DNA from: CAVXFS01 sp963761115
GTDB lineage: Bacteria > Pseudomonadota > Gammaproteobacteria > Burkholderiales > Gallionellaceae
Length of the DNA stretch: 64,000 nt
NCBI GenBank assembly: GCA_963761115.1
Contig: CAVXFS010000003.1
Coordinates: forward strand, 620,001-684,000
Reading direction: 5' to 3'
The notes below the pieces were generated by a model. It saw nothing but the letters and a program-made list of their open reading frames with translations. It was not told the origin of the DNA and searched no databases. This document shows positions 1 through 8,476 of the stretch, piece by piece. The position numbers and the translations under genes are program-made. Within the stretch, counting starts at the first letter, position 1. Every line of letters starts with the position of its first letter.

Positions 1-153
1 CTGCCCATCATCGGTGTGGGCGGCATACTGAGCGGCGCGGACGCCGTAGAAAAAATCATGGCTGGCGCATCACTGGTGCAGATATACAGCGGTTTGATCT
101 ATCGTGGCCCGGCACTGGTGACCGAGAGTTGCGCGGCAATCCGCGCTATCTGA
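1..153 (+). CDS. pyrD: Dihydroorotate dehydrogenase, C-terminal end (partial)
   Basis: Only the last 50 codons are inside the window. They encode the end of the TIM barrel: the phosphate-binding VGGI loop (residues 6-9 of the fragment), then a GASLVQIYSGLIYRGP stretch typical of class 2 (membrane-linked, quinone-using) dihydroorotate dehydrogenases, which carry out the fourth step of de novo pyrimidine synthesis. The TGA at 151-153 lies where the family normally ends, so the 3' end looks complete. The 5' part lies left of the window. Fragment length is the only source of doubt. Confidence 0.85.
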   Translation: MPIIGVGGILSGADAVEKIMAGASLVQIYSGLIYRGPALVTESCAAIRAI

Positions 154-486
154 GCCTGTCCCAGATCGCTATCTACGAGTATTCGGTGCCAAGACCGGCG
201 GAGCATTGGGGTTATCCAGCAGCAAGCGGAATGGTTTAACCCATTGAATCAGACGAAATGTGTTTAAGGCGAGGTTTGTACCTCTTATAGTATTAGAATA
301 TACTTATATACCTGTAATTTACTGGTGGGATCGTTAGTATTGAATAAGCTTGGTGCTTTTTGCCTATGATATTCGGGATATTTGTCTGACCTTGCTGAGG
401 CTAGTGGTCATACCAGTGCTGTATTGCCCACCCTGTACAAAAAATCCAGTAAAATCCGATTAATTACAAATTAGGAGTTTCAATTA
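154..486. other. Intergenic region with possible operator
   Basis: No convincing gene is seen. The stretch becomes AT-rich from about 280 and contains the inverted repeat AGTAT-N6-ATACT at 289-304, which could be an operator or part of a promoter for the YgaP-like gene that follows. A good ribosome binding site (TAGGAG, about 472-477) precedes the ATG at 487. The binding protein is unknown. Confidence 0.35.
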
Positions 487-699
487 ATGAATTCAGAACG
501 CATTGTTCGTATTGTCGCCGGTTCTTTTATTCTGCTGTCACTTTCGCTGGGCGTGGAAGCCAGCCCGGTATTCGTGAGCAAATACTTTATATTGTTCACC
601 GCCTTCGTTGGGCTGAATCTGTTCCAAAGCGGCTTCACCAGGATCTGTCCGTTGAACAGTATCCTCGCCAAGTTCGGTATAAAAAGCGGTTCGTGCTAA
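487..699 (+). CDS. DUF2892 (YgaP-like) small membrane protein
   Basis: A 70-residue protein with two hydrophobic segments (about 8-26 and 31-49) separated by a short polar turn, followed by a cysteine-containing tail (RICPLNSIL). This matches the DUF2892 family, the transmembrane part of the rhodanese YgaP, usually linked to sulfur transfer or persulfide handling at the inner membrane. ATG with TAGGAG upstream. The stop overlaps the GTG start of the next gene by 7 bases, suggesting translational coupling. A separate rhodanese lies 1.8 kb downstream. Exact function is not known. Confidence 0.75.
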   Translation: MNSERIVRIVAGSFILLSLSLGVEASPVFVSKYFILFTAFVGLNLFQSGFTRICPLNSILAKFGIKSGSC

Positions 700-2501
700 G
701 CAAAACAATCCAGTCGATCAGGCTGGCAAATTTCAAGCTGGCCCACATCAGTTTGGCCTTGGTCGGGCTGATGTGGGCTTTCCCGTTTCTGCACTATCGT
801 CATGAAAATCCACTGACTTCGTTTGATCAGGAGTGGTGGAGTGCCATGCTGGGCGTGCTCGCCATTACCCTGTTGCTTGCACGCGAATTCTGGCAGCGGC
901 CCGAGATTCCCCGTATCGCACAATTCCCCGCCGCGTTGATCGTCGTGCTGCTGCTGCAACTGGTGCTGGGCAAAATTGCCTATTTTAACCAGGCCTTGTT
1001 GTATGCCCTGTATTTTCTGTTTGCAACTTTGCTGATGGCCCTTGGTGCCAGGTTGCGCGATTGCTTCGGGTTGGCAAAACTTGCGCAGGTGCTGGCGATT
1101 TTTCTGTTGATCGGCGCTGAACTGAATGCCTTGATCGGTGTATTGCAGCATTTCCAATGGCATACCTTTCTGGATTCGGTCATTGCACGGGATCTTTCCG
1201 GTGGCATATACGGGAACCTCGCCCAGCCAAACCATTATGCGGATTACATGGCACTGGGGTCGGTTTCGTTGGGATTGCTGTTCCAGCAACGAATCCTCAA
1301 GCCGTGGTATGTGATTCTGCTGGCCCTCCCGCTGTTATTTGCATTGACGCTGAGCGGTTCGCGCAGTTCGTGGCTGTATATGGCACTGATGATTTTCATG
1401 GCGTGGTGGATGGCGCGGCGCGACGAAACAATGAAACCATTGTTGCGTTATAGCGCGCTGCTGGTGGTCGGGTTCGGACTGATGCATGTGCTGGTGCAAA
1501 TGCACTTCATGGCAGGCGGAGGTAACGGCACAAATACCGTACAGCGCTTGCTGACCTATAACGGAGGTGGCGATACCGGTGGCAGCATACGCCTGTACCT
1601 GTGGCACGAAGCGTGGCTGATGTTTACCCAATCTCCATGGCTGGGGGTGGGCTTCGGGCAATTCGCCTGGCATCACTTCCAGATGTTGCCGCTGCTTCAG
1701 GCGAGCAATATTTCCGGGCTTTACAACAACGCGCATAACCTGGTTTTTCAACTGGCTGCAGTAGCCGGCATTCCGGGATTGCTGGCGTTGTTTGTTTCAA
1801 TGGGGGTCTGGTTGTACGGCATAAGACGCGTGACGCTGACTGCGTCACATTGGTGGGGTTATTCCCTGCTGGGCGTGCTGGCCATACACAGCCTGCTCGA
1901 GTATCCGTTGTGGTACGCCTACTTCGTGGCAGTCGCGTCGATTCTGCTGGGTGCGTTCGATGAAACGCGCTACCGCCTGAAATTGCATAATATCGGGCGA
2001 GTTTCCGTGGCTATCATTGTGCTTTTTGGTTTGCTGACATTGATACAGTTGCGCAGCGGATTTCAGCAGCTGAAACACACCCTGGCGTTGCGTTCAGTTT
2101 CCGGCAGTGGTGCCGCTGCAATTTACCCGCTTATACGCGCCGGGCTGATTGCGGCCCATGACCAGCCGCTTTTGGCGCCATATGCCGAAATGTATATGCT
2201 TTCATATACCGAGGTGAATGCCGATCACATCAAACAGAAACTCGCGCTGGGCTCCAACGTGATGCACTTTGTGCCAATCGCTTCGGTGGTTTACCGGCAA
2301 GCGTTTTTTCTGGCCCAGGACGGCCAGCTGGCGCAGGCTGAACAGCTGTTGGAACAGGCTGTCTGGTCATATCCGGGGAATGGCGAAGCGCATCTATTGC
2401 TGGTTGGTTTGGCGGAGAAAGACCCCGCTCACTTTTCGGCTCTGTTAGAATTTGCGGTCCAAAAAGAAAAGGAGCATGCCCGTGCAGTTCGTCATCAGTA
2501 A
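693..2501 (+). CDS. PglL/Wzy-type O-oligosaccharyltransferase or O-antigen ligase
   Basis: A 602-residue polytopic inner-membrane protein with about a dozen hydrophobic helices. The GNLAQPNHYADY stretch (residues about 174-185) and the SGSRSSW segment (about 227) are hallmarks of the Wzy_C ligase/polymerase family. The hydrophilic C-terminal 160 residues look like the DUF3366 (Wzy_C_2) tail found in PglL pilin glycosylases. It probably transfers a lipid-linked glycan to protein or lipid on the periplasmic side. GTG start, overlapping the previous gene. PglL and O-antigen ligase cannot be separated from sequence alone; the C-terminal tail favours PglL. Confidence 0.75.
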   Translation: MLSKTIQSIRLANFKLAHISLALVGLMWAFPFLHYRHENPLTSFDQEWWSAMLGVLAITLLLAREFWQRPEIPRIAQFPAALIVVLLLQLVLGKIAYFNQALLYALYFLFATLLMALGARLRDCFGLAKLAQVLAIFLLIGAELNALIGVLQHFQWHTFLDSVIARDLSGGIYGNLAQPNHYADYMALGSVSLGLLFQQRILKPWYVILLALPLLFALTLSGSRSSWLYMALMIFMAWWMARRDETMKPLLRYSALLVVGFGLMHVLVQMHFMAGGGNGTNTVQRLLTYNGGGDTGGSIRLYLWHEAWLMFTQSPWLGVGFGQFAWHHFQMLPLLQASNISGLYNNAHNLVFQLAAVAGIPGLLALFVSMGVWLYGIRRVTLTASHWWGYSLLGVLAIHSLLEYPLWYAYFVAVASILLGAFDETRYRLKLHNIGRVSVAIIVLFGLLTLIQLRSGFQQLKHTLALRSVSGSGAAAIYPLIRAGLIAAHDQPLLAPYAEMYMLSYTEVNADHIKQKLALGSNVMHFVPIASVVYRQAFFLAQDGQLAQAEQLLEQAVWSYPGNGEAHLLLVGLAEKDPAHFSALLEFAVQKEKEHARAVRHQ

Positions 2502-2892
2502 TATCCTTCCAATTTCGATCGCATTCTTCAGCGGAATCATGCTGATGTGGTCATTGTTCGGTAACCGTTTTCGCGGCATCAAGGAGGTGGATACCTCTGC
2601 TGCGTTGCAACTCATCAATCACAAGGATGCAGTCGTTCTGGATGTGCGCGAGCGGAGCGAATACGACGCCGGGCATGTACTGAATTCAAAATTCATTCCA
2701 TTGGGCAAGCTTAAGGAACGCATGGGAGAGCTGGAAAAGTACAAGGATCGTCCCATCGTGGTGGTATGCCGAAGCGGTAATCGTTCCGGGACAGCTTGCT
2801 TTTTGTTGGCCAAGCAAGGGTTTGCCCAAGCTTACAATTTGGCCGGCGGTGTTCAGGCCTGGCAAAAAAGCCAATTGCCGCTGGAAAAATAA
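2482..2892 (+). CDS. Membrane-anchored rhodanese
   Basis: Single-domain sulfurtransferase with an N-terminal membrane anchor (about residues 3-25) and a rhodanese domain carrying the active-site loop CRSGNRSG (Cys about residue 96), preceded by LDVRERSEYDAGH. Translation could begin at ATG 2476, but GGAG at 2471-2474 is only one base away from it. GTG 2482 lies seven bases from the same site and is preferred. The upstream gene overlaps by about 20 bases and grxC starts 2 bases after the stop, so this sits in a redox/sulfur-flavoured operon leading to secB. Confidence 0.85.
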   Translation: MQFVISNILPISIAFFSGIMLMWSLFGNRFRGIKEVDTSAALQLINHKDAVVLDVRERSEYDAGHVLNSKFIPLGKLKERMGELEKYKDRPIVVVCRSGNRSGTACFLLAKQGFAQAYNLAGGVQAWQKSQLPLEK

Positions 2893-2894
2893 AC

Positions 2895-3155
2895 ATGACA
2901 AACGTATTAATGTATACCACCGCCGTGTGTCCCTATTGCGTCCGTGCCGAGCAGTTGCTGAAGCGCAAAGGTGTACAGCAGATCGAGAAGATCCGCGTCG
3001 ACCTGAAACCTGAATTGCGCGACGATATGATCGAAAAAACCGGGCGGCGCACCGTGCCGCAAATTTTTATCAACGGCGTACATGTCGGCGGCTACGACGA
3101 CCTGGCCGCACTTGACCGCGCCGGTGGACTGGACGAGCTTTTGGCGAAGTCCTGA
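2895..3155 (+). CDS. grxC: Glutaredoxin 3
   Basis: 86-residue cytoplasmic dithiol glutaredoxin. CPYC active site at residues 12-15, the cis-proline motif TVPQIFI and the glutathione-binding GGYDDL are all present, and length is typical of GrxC. It reduces disulfides and glutathione mixed disulfides. The GrxC-SecB order is common in proteobacteria. ATG 2895 is the only start giving the normal length. Confidence 0.93.
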   Translation: MTNVLMYTTAVCPYCVRAEQLLKRKGVQQIEKIRVDLKPELRDDMIEKTGRRTVPQIFINGVHVGGYDDLAALDRAGGLDELLAKS

Positions 3156-3185
3156 TTCCCACAATAATATTTCGAGGAAATCAAT

Positions 3186-3653
3186 ATGACCGAAGCTGCC
3201 GCAGAAAAAAACCAGCCGATATTCAACCTGGAAAAAATCTATGTCAGGGATCTCTCGCTGGAAATCCCCCATGCACCGAAAATCTTTTTATTGCGGGAAA
3301 GTCCCCAGGTCGATATTCAGCTTCACACCCAGGCCGGTCCTATAGAAGAAGGGTTGTTCGAGGTGCGGGTGAAGGCTACGGTCACTGCCAAGATCGGTGA
3401 AAAGGTCATGTTCCTGGCCGAGGTCGAACAGGCGGGAATTTTCCAGATACGCAATGTGCCGGCCGATGAATTGGAACCGATTCTGGCGGTGATGTGCCCG
3501 AACATCCTGTTCCCCTATTTGCGCGAGGTTGTCTCCGATGTGGTAGTGCGCGGCGGTTTCTCGCCGGTGCTGCTTAACCCGGTAAATTTCGATGCGATCT
3601 ACCAGCAGCAGAAGCAGCAGGCACAGCCCGATACTCCAGCCACCACGCACTGA
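3186..3653 (+). CDS. secB: Protein-export chaperone SecB
   Basis: 155-residue acidic protein matching SecB along its whole length: FNLEKIYVRDLSLE at the N-terminus, the substrate-groove segment NVPADELEPIL, CPNILFPYLREVVSD, and the GGFSPVLLNPVNFDAIY region that precedes the flexible tail. It keeps preproteins unfolded and hands them to SecA. GAGGAAA precedes the start. The TGA overlaps the ATG of the next gene (TGATG). Confidence 0.96.
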   Translation: MTEAAAEKNQPIFNLEKIYVRDLSLEIPHAPKIFLLRESPQVDIQLHTQAGPIEEGLFEVRVKATVTAKIGEKVMFLAEVEQAGIFQIRNVPADELEPILAVMCPNILFPYLREVVSDVVVRGGFSPVLLNPVNFDAIYQQQKQQAQPDTPATTH

Positions 3654-4105
3654 TGAAACGGCATTGCTTTCCGTGTCTGGCTGCTCTTTTCGCGCTGGTG
3701 CTTGGTGCCGGCACTGCCCGGGCAGTGGAATATGTGTCGGTCAGCGAGAGCAGCGCAATACTTTATGACGCTCCTTCGACCATGGCAAAAAAACTGTTCG
3801 TGGTGAATCGCTATATGCCTTTCGAACAAGTCGTCACGCTGGAAAGCTGGGTCAAGGTGCGTGACCGTTCCGGCGGATTGTATTGGGTGGAAAAGCGTGC
3901 GTTGAGCAGCAAGCGCTATGTGTTTGCGCTGTTGCCGCTGGTAGATGTTCGCGCGGCGCCCGATTCTGGTTCGCCGCGATTGTTTCAAGTACGCCAGCAA
4001 GTTGCCTTGGAATTTATTGAATCAACCGGCACTGGCTGGATCAGGGTGCGTCATCAAGACGGAAATATGGGGTATGTGCGCCGTGCCGAGGTTTGGGGCG
4101 GCTGA
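3653..4105 (+). CDS. Secreted SH3-domain protein
   Basis: 150-residue protein with a clear signal peptide (MKRHC then a hydrophobic core ending ARA at about 24). Two bacterial SH3-like repeats follow (about 28-80 and 90-148); the second has the GTGWIRVRHQDGNMGYV pattern. Such proteins bind cell-wall or other periplasmic partners. Start coupled to secB by TGATG. Partner unknown. Confidence 0.78.
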   Translation: MKRHCFPCLAALFALVLGAGTARAVEYVSVSESSAILYDAPSTMAKKLFVVNRYMPFEQVVTLESWVKVRDRSGGLYWVEKRALSSKRYVFALLPLVDVRAAPDSGSPRLFQVRQQVALEFIESTGTGWIRVRHQDGNMGYVRRAEVWGG

Positions 4106-4197
4106 ACCATGAATCCGGGAATATACTCATGCCACAGGAACCGAAACAGATAAACCGGCCCGCCCCCGGATATTTCATGAGTTTTCGGGACAGGCAG

Positions 4198-4216
4198 CTT
4201 CGACAAGCTCAGGACA
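4198..4216. repeat. Short dispersed repeat, copy 1
   Basis: CTTCGACAAGCTCAGGACA. The same 19 bases occur on the other strand at 9262-9280, inside the MFS gene. This short sequence is scattered in many environmental proteobacterial genomes; its role is unknown. Confidence 0.7.
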
Positions 4217-4235
4217 GGCTTGAAATGAGGTTGAG

Positions 4236-5231
4236 ATGAAAATCACGATCATCGGTGCGGGAGCATGGGGAACCGCGCTTGCCATCAGCCTCTCGGCCAG
4301 TCATCGCGTCACGCTGTGGGCACGCAATGCCGATCAAATCGAGGCGATGCAGAACACGCGTTATAACCAGCATTACCTTCCCGGGATTTTGCTGCCCGCC
4401 GAAATCGAATTAAGCTCGGATTTTCCCGCAGCATTGGAGGCTGCCGAGTTGGTGATCATCGCCGTGCCGACAGCCGCATTGCGCCCGGTTTTGCATCAGC
4501 TTGCGCAATTGCCGCGGCGTATCAACCTGGTCTGGTTGTGCAAGGGGTTTGAGGCGGAGACCGCAAAATTACCGCATCAGGTTGTTGCCGAAGTATTGCC
4601 TGAAGGATTTCGATACGGCGTATTGTCCGGACCCAGTTTCGCACAGGAAGTCGCGCGCGGCTTTCCAACCGCGTTGACGCTTGCGTCTGCTGACGAGGAA
4701 TTTGCGCGCAGTACAGCGCAGGCGCTTCATCATGCATACCTGCGCGTCTATGCAAGCAACGACATGGTGGGGGTCGAAGTCGGCGGGGCGGTGAAAAATG
4801 TGATGGCGATCGCCGCCGGCATTTGCGACGGTATGGGGCTCGGCCTTAATGCGCGTGCAGCACTGCTGACTCGCGGTTTGGCCGAGATCACCAGGCTAGG
4901 CTTGAAACTCGGCGGGCGTCCGGAAACCCTGAGCGGTCTTTCCGGCGTTGGCGATTTGATTCTCACCTGCACCGGCGATTTGTCGCGCAATCGCCAGGTC
5001 GGGTTGCTGTTGGTGCAGCAGCACGATTTGCCGGAAATATTGCGCAGACTCGGGCATGTTGCCGAGGGTGTTTACACGGTGCGTGAAGTGCATCATCTTG
5101 CCCAGCGCCTGGGCGTCGCAATGCCGATCTGTGAAGCTGTCTATCGCATACTCTACGAGCATGTGCCTGCCGCAGAAATGGTTGCGACACTGCTTAATCG
5201 CACACCCAATCTGGAATTCGACGGCGTTTGA
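4236..5231 (+). CDS. gpsA: Glycerol-3-phosphate dehydrogenase [NAD(P)+]
   Basis: 331-residue cytoplasmic enzyme that reduces dihydroxyacetone phosphate to sn-glycerol 3-phosphate for phospholipid synthesis. Dinucleotide motif GAGAWGTA at residues 7-14, the SGPSFAQEVARG segment at 131-142 and the catalytic lysine in GGAVKNVMAIAAG (K187) are intact. The length is normal and the reading frame is unbroken. The start ATG lies in a GAGATG context. SecB and GpsA are frequent neighbours in proteobacteria. Confidence 0.96.
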   Translation: MKITIIGAGAWGTALAISLSASHRVTLWARNADQIEAMQNTRYNQHYLPGILLPAEIELSSDFPAALEAAELVIIAVPTAALRPVLHQLAQLPRRINLVWLCKGFEAETAKLPHQVVAEVLPEGFRYGVLSGPSFAQEVARGFPTALTLASADEEFARSTAQALHHAYLRVYASNDMVGVEVGGAVKNVMAIAAGICDGMGLGLNARAALLTRGLAEITRLGLKLGGRPETLSGLSGVGDLILTCTGDLSRNRQVGLLLVQQHDLPEILRRLGHVAEGVYTVREVHHLAQRLGVAMPICEAVYRILYEHVPAAEMVATLLNRTPNLEFDGV

Positions 5232-5261
5232 TTCGCGTTAACGCATCAGAGGTCCCTTAGG

Positions 5262-5952
5262 TTATTTCCTGCGACGGAACACCATATCCCACACCCCGTG
5301 CCCCAGGCGGATTCCGCGCTGCTCGAACTTGGTGAGCGGGCGATAGTCCGGGCGCGGTGCGTAATCCGCCGCAGTATTTTCCAGTAACGGTTCCGCAGCC
5401 AATACCGCCAGCACCTGTTCGGCGTAATCCTGCCAATCGGTGGCGACATGGATATATCCGCCGGGCTTGAGTTTCTGTCACCAGCTGCGCGATGAACGGA
5501 GCCTGGATCAAACGGCGCTTGTTGTGGCGCGCCTTGTGCCACGGGTCGGGGAAAAAGATGTGCACGCCGTCCAGCGTGTTCGCCGCGATCATGTCGCGCA
5601 GTACTTCCACTGCGTCGTGCCGGATGATGCGGATGTTGGATATCTGTTGCGAGTCGATCAGCTTGAGCAGATTGCCCACCCCGGGCGTGTGCACTTCCAG
5701 TGCCAGATAATCATTTTCCGGATGTGCGAGTGCGATGGTCGCGGTGCTGTCGCCCATGCCGAAACCGATCTCAAGGATCTTGGGCGCACTGCGTCCGAAG
5801 GCCTGCTCGAGGTCGAGTGTTTGCGCGGCGTAGACGATACCAAAGCGCGGCAGCAGCGTTTCACACGCGCGCTGTTGTGCGGGCGAGACGCGGCCCTGGC
5901 GCAGCACGTAGCTGCGGATGTGGCGTTTGGAAAGATCGGTGGCGTCAGTCAT
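5262..5952 (-). CDS. trmB: tRNA (guanine-N7)-methyltransferase, frameshifted
   Basis: Makes m7G46 in tRNA. The N-terminal part has the RSYVLRQGRVSPAQ segment, the SAM-binding EIGFGMGDS motif, the HTPGVGNLL segment and the catalytic FPDPWHKARHNKRRL stretch. After LVTE the reading frame shifts near 5477: removing one A from a GAAA run gives LKPGGYIHVATDWQDYAE and the normal C-terminus ending MVFRRRK at 5262. I chose ATG 5952 (MTDATD) over an upstream TTG because it gives the usual length. A sequence error is more likely than real inactivation. Confidence 0.88.
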
Positions 5953-6012
5953 GGCGATTGATGTATCCGGCAACCTTCACCGGCAGTGCCGGGAAACGGT
6001 TACCGGTGAAGA

Positions 6013-6807
6013 TCAGGAACGTGAAGAATGGATGGTGCCTGCTGTTGGTGAACTGGGACTGGCGCTATAGAGTTTTTTCGGCATGCGCCCGGCCAGATAG
6101 GCGGACCGGCCGGCTTCCACGGCCTGTTTCATCGCGGATGCCATCAACACGGGTTTCTGGGCACCGGCAATCGCGGTATTCATCAACACGCCGTCGCAAC
6201 CCAGTTCCATAGCGATCGCGGCATCCGATGCGGTGCCGACACCCGCATCGACGATCACCGGCACCTGCACGCGTTCCATGATCAGTTGCAGATTCCACGG
6301 GTTGAGGATGCCCATGCCGGAGCCGATCAGCGAGGCCAGCGGCATGATCGCGACGCAGCCAATGTCTTCCAGCTGCTTGGCGATGATCGGGTCGTCCGAG
6401 GTATACACCATCACCTGAAATCCTTCCGCTACCAGCGTCTTTGCCGCCGCGATGGTTTCGATCACATTGGGATACAGCGATTGCGGGTCACCCAGCACTT
6501 CCAGTTTGACCAGGCTGTGTCCGTCCAATAACTCGCGAGCCAGACGCAGGGTGCGCACCGCATCTTCGGCGGAGTAGCAACCGGCAGTGTTGGGCAGCAG
6601 CGTGTATTTCGACGGCGGCAGGATCTCCAGCAGGCTGGGCTCGCCGGGATTCTGGCCGATATTGCTGCGCCGGATCGCGATGGTGATGATCTCGGCACCG
6701 CTGGCTTCCACGGCCGCTTTGGTTTCGGCAAAATCCTTGTATTTTCCTGTGCCGACCAACAACCGCGAATGATAATTTTTACCCGCGATGATCAAATTTT
6801 CGTTCAT
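6013..6807 (-). CDS. thiG: Thiazole synthase ThiG
   Basis: 264-residue TIM-barrel enzyme that forms the thiazole phosphate ring of thiamine from deoxyxylulose phosphate, dehydroglycine and ThiS-thiocarboxylate. Schiff-base lysine in VKLEVLGD (K101), GQNPGEPSLLEILPP segment and the phosphate-binding VDAGVGTASDA and GVLMNTAIAGA motifs are present. thiS ends 31 bases upstream on the same strand, so the two form a small thiamine operon. Confidence 0.95.
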   Translation of the reverse strand: MNENLIIAGKNYHSRLLVGTGKYKDFAETKAAVEASGAEIITIAIRRSNIGQNPGEPSLLEILPPSKYTLLPNTAGCYSAEDAVRTLRLARELLDGHSLVKLEVLGDPQSLYPNVIETIAAAKTLVAEGFQVMVYTSDDPIIAKQLEDIGCVAIMPLASLIGSGMGILNPWNLQLIMERVQVPVIVDAGVGTASDAAIAMELGCDGVLMNTAIAGAQKPVLMASAMKQAVEAGRSAYLAGRMPKKLYSASPSSPTAGTIHSSRS

Positions 6808-6838
6808 GTCTTTTCCTGTATTAATACTAAAAAATCAG

Positions 6839-7042
6839 TTACCCACCACCCACAGCCACGACCACTTCCAGTTTATCGCCATCCGACAATTGCTGCGTGA
6901 CAAACATGCTGCGCGGCACGATTTCGCCGTTAAGTTCCAGCGCGATGCGCTTGCCGGCCAAGCCCATTTCTTCGAGGAGTGCGGCCACACCGGTTGAATC
7001 GGGAAGTTGGCGAGTTGCGCCGTTAATACTGACGGTAATCAC
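6839..7042 (-). CDS. thiS: Sulfur carrier protein ThiS
   Basis: 67-residue ubiquitin-like protein ending in the conserved GG tail (VVVAVGGG) that is adenylated and thiocarboxylated to donate sulfur to ThiG. The family is 65-70 residues long, which points to GTG 7042. An upstream ATG in frame would add 31 residues translated from the decayed tRNA described at 7076-7149 and is not believed. No TPP riboswitch is visible upstream. Confidence 0.85.
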   Translation of the reverse strand: MITVSINGATRQLPDSTGVAALLEEMGLAGKRIALELNGEIVPRSMFVTQQLSDGDKLEVVVAVGGG

Positions 7043-7075
7043 TTTTTGTTTGGGGCTCAATTGGGCAAGGTGCGA

Positions 7076-7149
7076 TGAAGTTGATGGACGGGCCGGAATC
7101 ATTGTGTGAAGCACGGGAGACTGCAGTTTTACCATTGAACTGCACCCGC
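7076..7149 (-). pseudogene. Decayed tRNA-Gly(CCC)
   Basis: Read on the minus strand, the first 30 bases (GCGGGTG acceptor, GTTCAATGGTA D-arm) nearly match the intact tRNA-Gly at 8403-8476, and CCC sits in the anticodon position. The anticodon stem, T arm (TTCCGGC in place of TTCGATC) and 3' acceptor strand no longer pair. Probably a dead copy of the tRNA gene 1.3 kb away. Confidence 0.55.
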
Positions 7150-7221
7150 AACAGTTGCAATTCTATTACAGTTTCCACGAATTGGATAAATACAGTAATC
7201 CGTGGCCGGGGCAGTAGTGAG

Positions 7222-7255
7222 GGTACGGTTACCCGGAATCGGGAATCACCGTACC
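7222..7255 (-). terminator. Hairpin downstream of cytochrome c gene
   Basis: GGTACGGT pairs with ACCGTACC, with a further CCCG/CGGG pairing inside, starting 18 bases after the stop of the cytochrome gene. There is no long T run, so intrinsic termination is only probable. Confidence 0.45.
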
Positions 7256-7272
7256 GATAATTTTGCAGCAGG

Positions 7273-7830
7273 CTATTTCTGACCCGTCTGGTCCAGAGAT
7301 GTTATCGGCCAATTTCTGACTTGCAGCCAAGTCTGTTGCACTGAGGGCGGCAGCTTGTCCATGTGTTTCAGGAATAGCGCAAGCGTCCAGATCTGTTCGT
7401 CCTTGAGGGTGTACCCGAACGAAGGCATGCCGGTCAGGCGGATGCCATGCTTGATCTTCCAGAACGAATCACCTTCCGGGTCGTCCTCGACACCGTCGGT
7501 CGCCAACTGGGGAGGCCTCGGATACTCGCCTTTCGCTATCGGTGATGGTGAATTGGCTCCCTTCGCGGAGCCATGGCAAACCGCGCAGTTCTCCGCGAAA
7601 AGACGGACACCCTGGAGGAGATTCTGGTCAGTCAGCGCCACCGGATTCTGTTCCTTCGGGGCGTATCGATCCAATGTCGCATCCAGTGAAGTTCCCGCCA
7701 TCCAGAGTTCCAGCCCGCCGGGTTTTGCATCGGCATTGGCCGGAATCAAGCCGCTATGCACCAGCGCGTAGCCGCTTATCAGGGCAATTGCTATCGTTAA
7801 TGTGATTCCCCAAACAACACCTTTCAACAT
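7273..7830 (-). CDS. Membrane-anchored monoheme cytochrome c
   Basis: 185-residue class I cytochrome c. An N-terminal hydrophobic segment (about 3-26) acts as anchor or signal. The heme-binding CAVCH lies at residues 82-86, and a probable distal methionine sits in LTGMPSFG. The C-terminal LALFLKHMDKLPP helix is typical of cytochrome c/cbb3-associated domains. ATG 7830 has a strong AGGAG site; an upstream in-frame start adds 34 implausible residues. It is a single gene next to a truncated kinase, so its redox partner is not evident. Confidence 0.85.
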   Translation of the reverse strand: MLKGVVWGITLTIAIALISGYALVHSGLIPANADAKPGGLELWMAGTSLDATLDRYAPKEQNPVALTDQNLLQGVRLFAENCAVCHGSAKGANSPSPIAKGEYPRPPQLATDGVEDDPEGDSFWKIKHGIRLTGMPSFGYTLKDEQIWTLALFLKHMDKLPPSVQQTWLQVRNWPITSLDQTGQK

Positions 7831-7953
7831 GGTTTCTCCTTGCCAAACAGTTGGGACATTACAGCAATGTCCGGGATACGTTCCGATGCCGGGAACGCGA
7901 TAAAGTTCATGCGACAGTCCGGACCGGGGCAATTACGAACAACATGTGGTTGC

Positions 7954-8331
7954 TCAACCAAGAGATGACGATGGGAATTTGATGCTGAATACCGCACCCA
8001 TTCCATTTTCACCGGCGGAAATATCTATAACTGAGTCGTGTCTTTCAATAATTTGTTTGACGATCGCCAGTCCCAGTCCGCTGCCCTGAACCTCGTTTCC
8101 GGCAATGCGATAAAACCGCTCGAAAATTTTCTCCCTTTCCTCGGGAGGAATGCCGGGTCCGTTATCCTTCACATCAAGCACCAGACTGTTGCCGTCTTTA
8201 CTCAGAGTCACATCCACCTTCCCGCCTTCCGGCGTATAGCGTATGGCGTTGTCCACCAGATTGCCAACCAGTATCCTTAACCCATCCTCATCCCCATTCA
8301 AGTGCGGCACAGTCAACGCAACAGCAGGCAA
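7954..8331 (-). pseudogene. Truncated sensor histidine kinase (ATPase domain only)
   Basis: About 125 residues covering only the C-terminal HATPase_c domain of a QseC/TctE-like kinase: N box (NLVDNAIRYTPEGG), G1 box (DNGPGIPPEE), F box (FERFY) and G2 box (GSGLGLAIVKQI). The sensor, HAMP and phospho-accepting histidine regions are missing; the frame is closed by a stop about 30 bases before the first recognisable residue. No response regulator lies next to it. The 5' break falls 70-100 bases from the tRNA-Gly gene, so a deletion or integration event there may have removed the rest. Confidence 0.75.
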
Positions 8332-8402
8332 AGTTCTCGAGCCACTGTCGAAGAACTGTCAAGTTGAGTATTACCGGCATCCCACGTAAAATCGCACACC
8401 AC

Positions 8403-8476
8403 GCGGGTGTAGTTCAATGGTAGAACGGCAGCTTCCCAAGCTGCATACGACGGTTCGATCCCGTTCACCCGCTCCA
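8403..8476 (+). tRNA. tRNA-Gly (anticodon CCC)
   Basis: A full cloverleaf can be drawn: acceptor GCGGGTG/CACCCGC, D-arm GTTC...GAAC, anticodon stem GCAGC/GCTGC around the loop TTCCCAA, T-arm ACGG-TTCGATC-CCGT. It ends TCCA, so the discriminator base is T and CCA is encoded. Confidence 0.95.

Noticed and set aside
4129..4239. 36-codon ORF ending in ATGA overlap with gpsA
   Set aside because: It contains the dispersed 19-mer and has no recognisable features; probably untranslated spacer.
6839..7270. TPP riboswitch upstream of thiS
   Set aside because: No CTGAGA / ACCTGA core elements; the structured part is a decayed tRNA and a hairpin belonging to the cytochrome gene.
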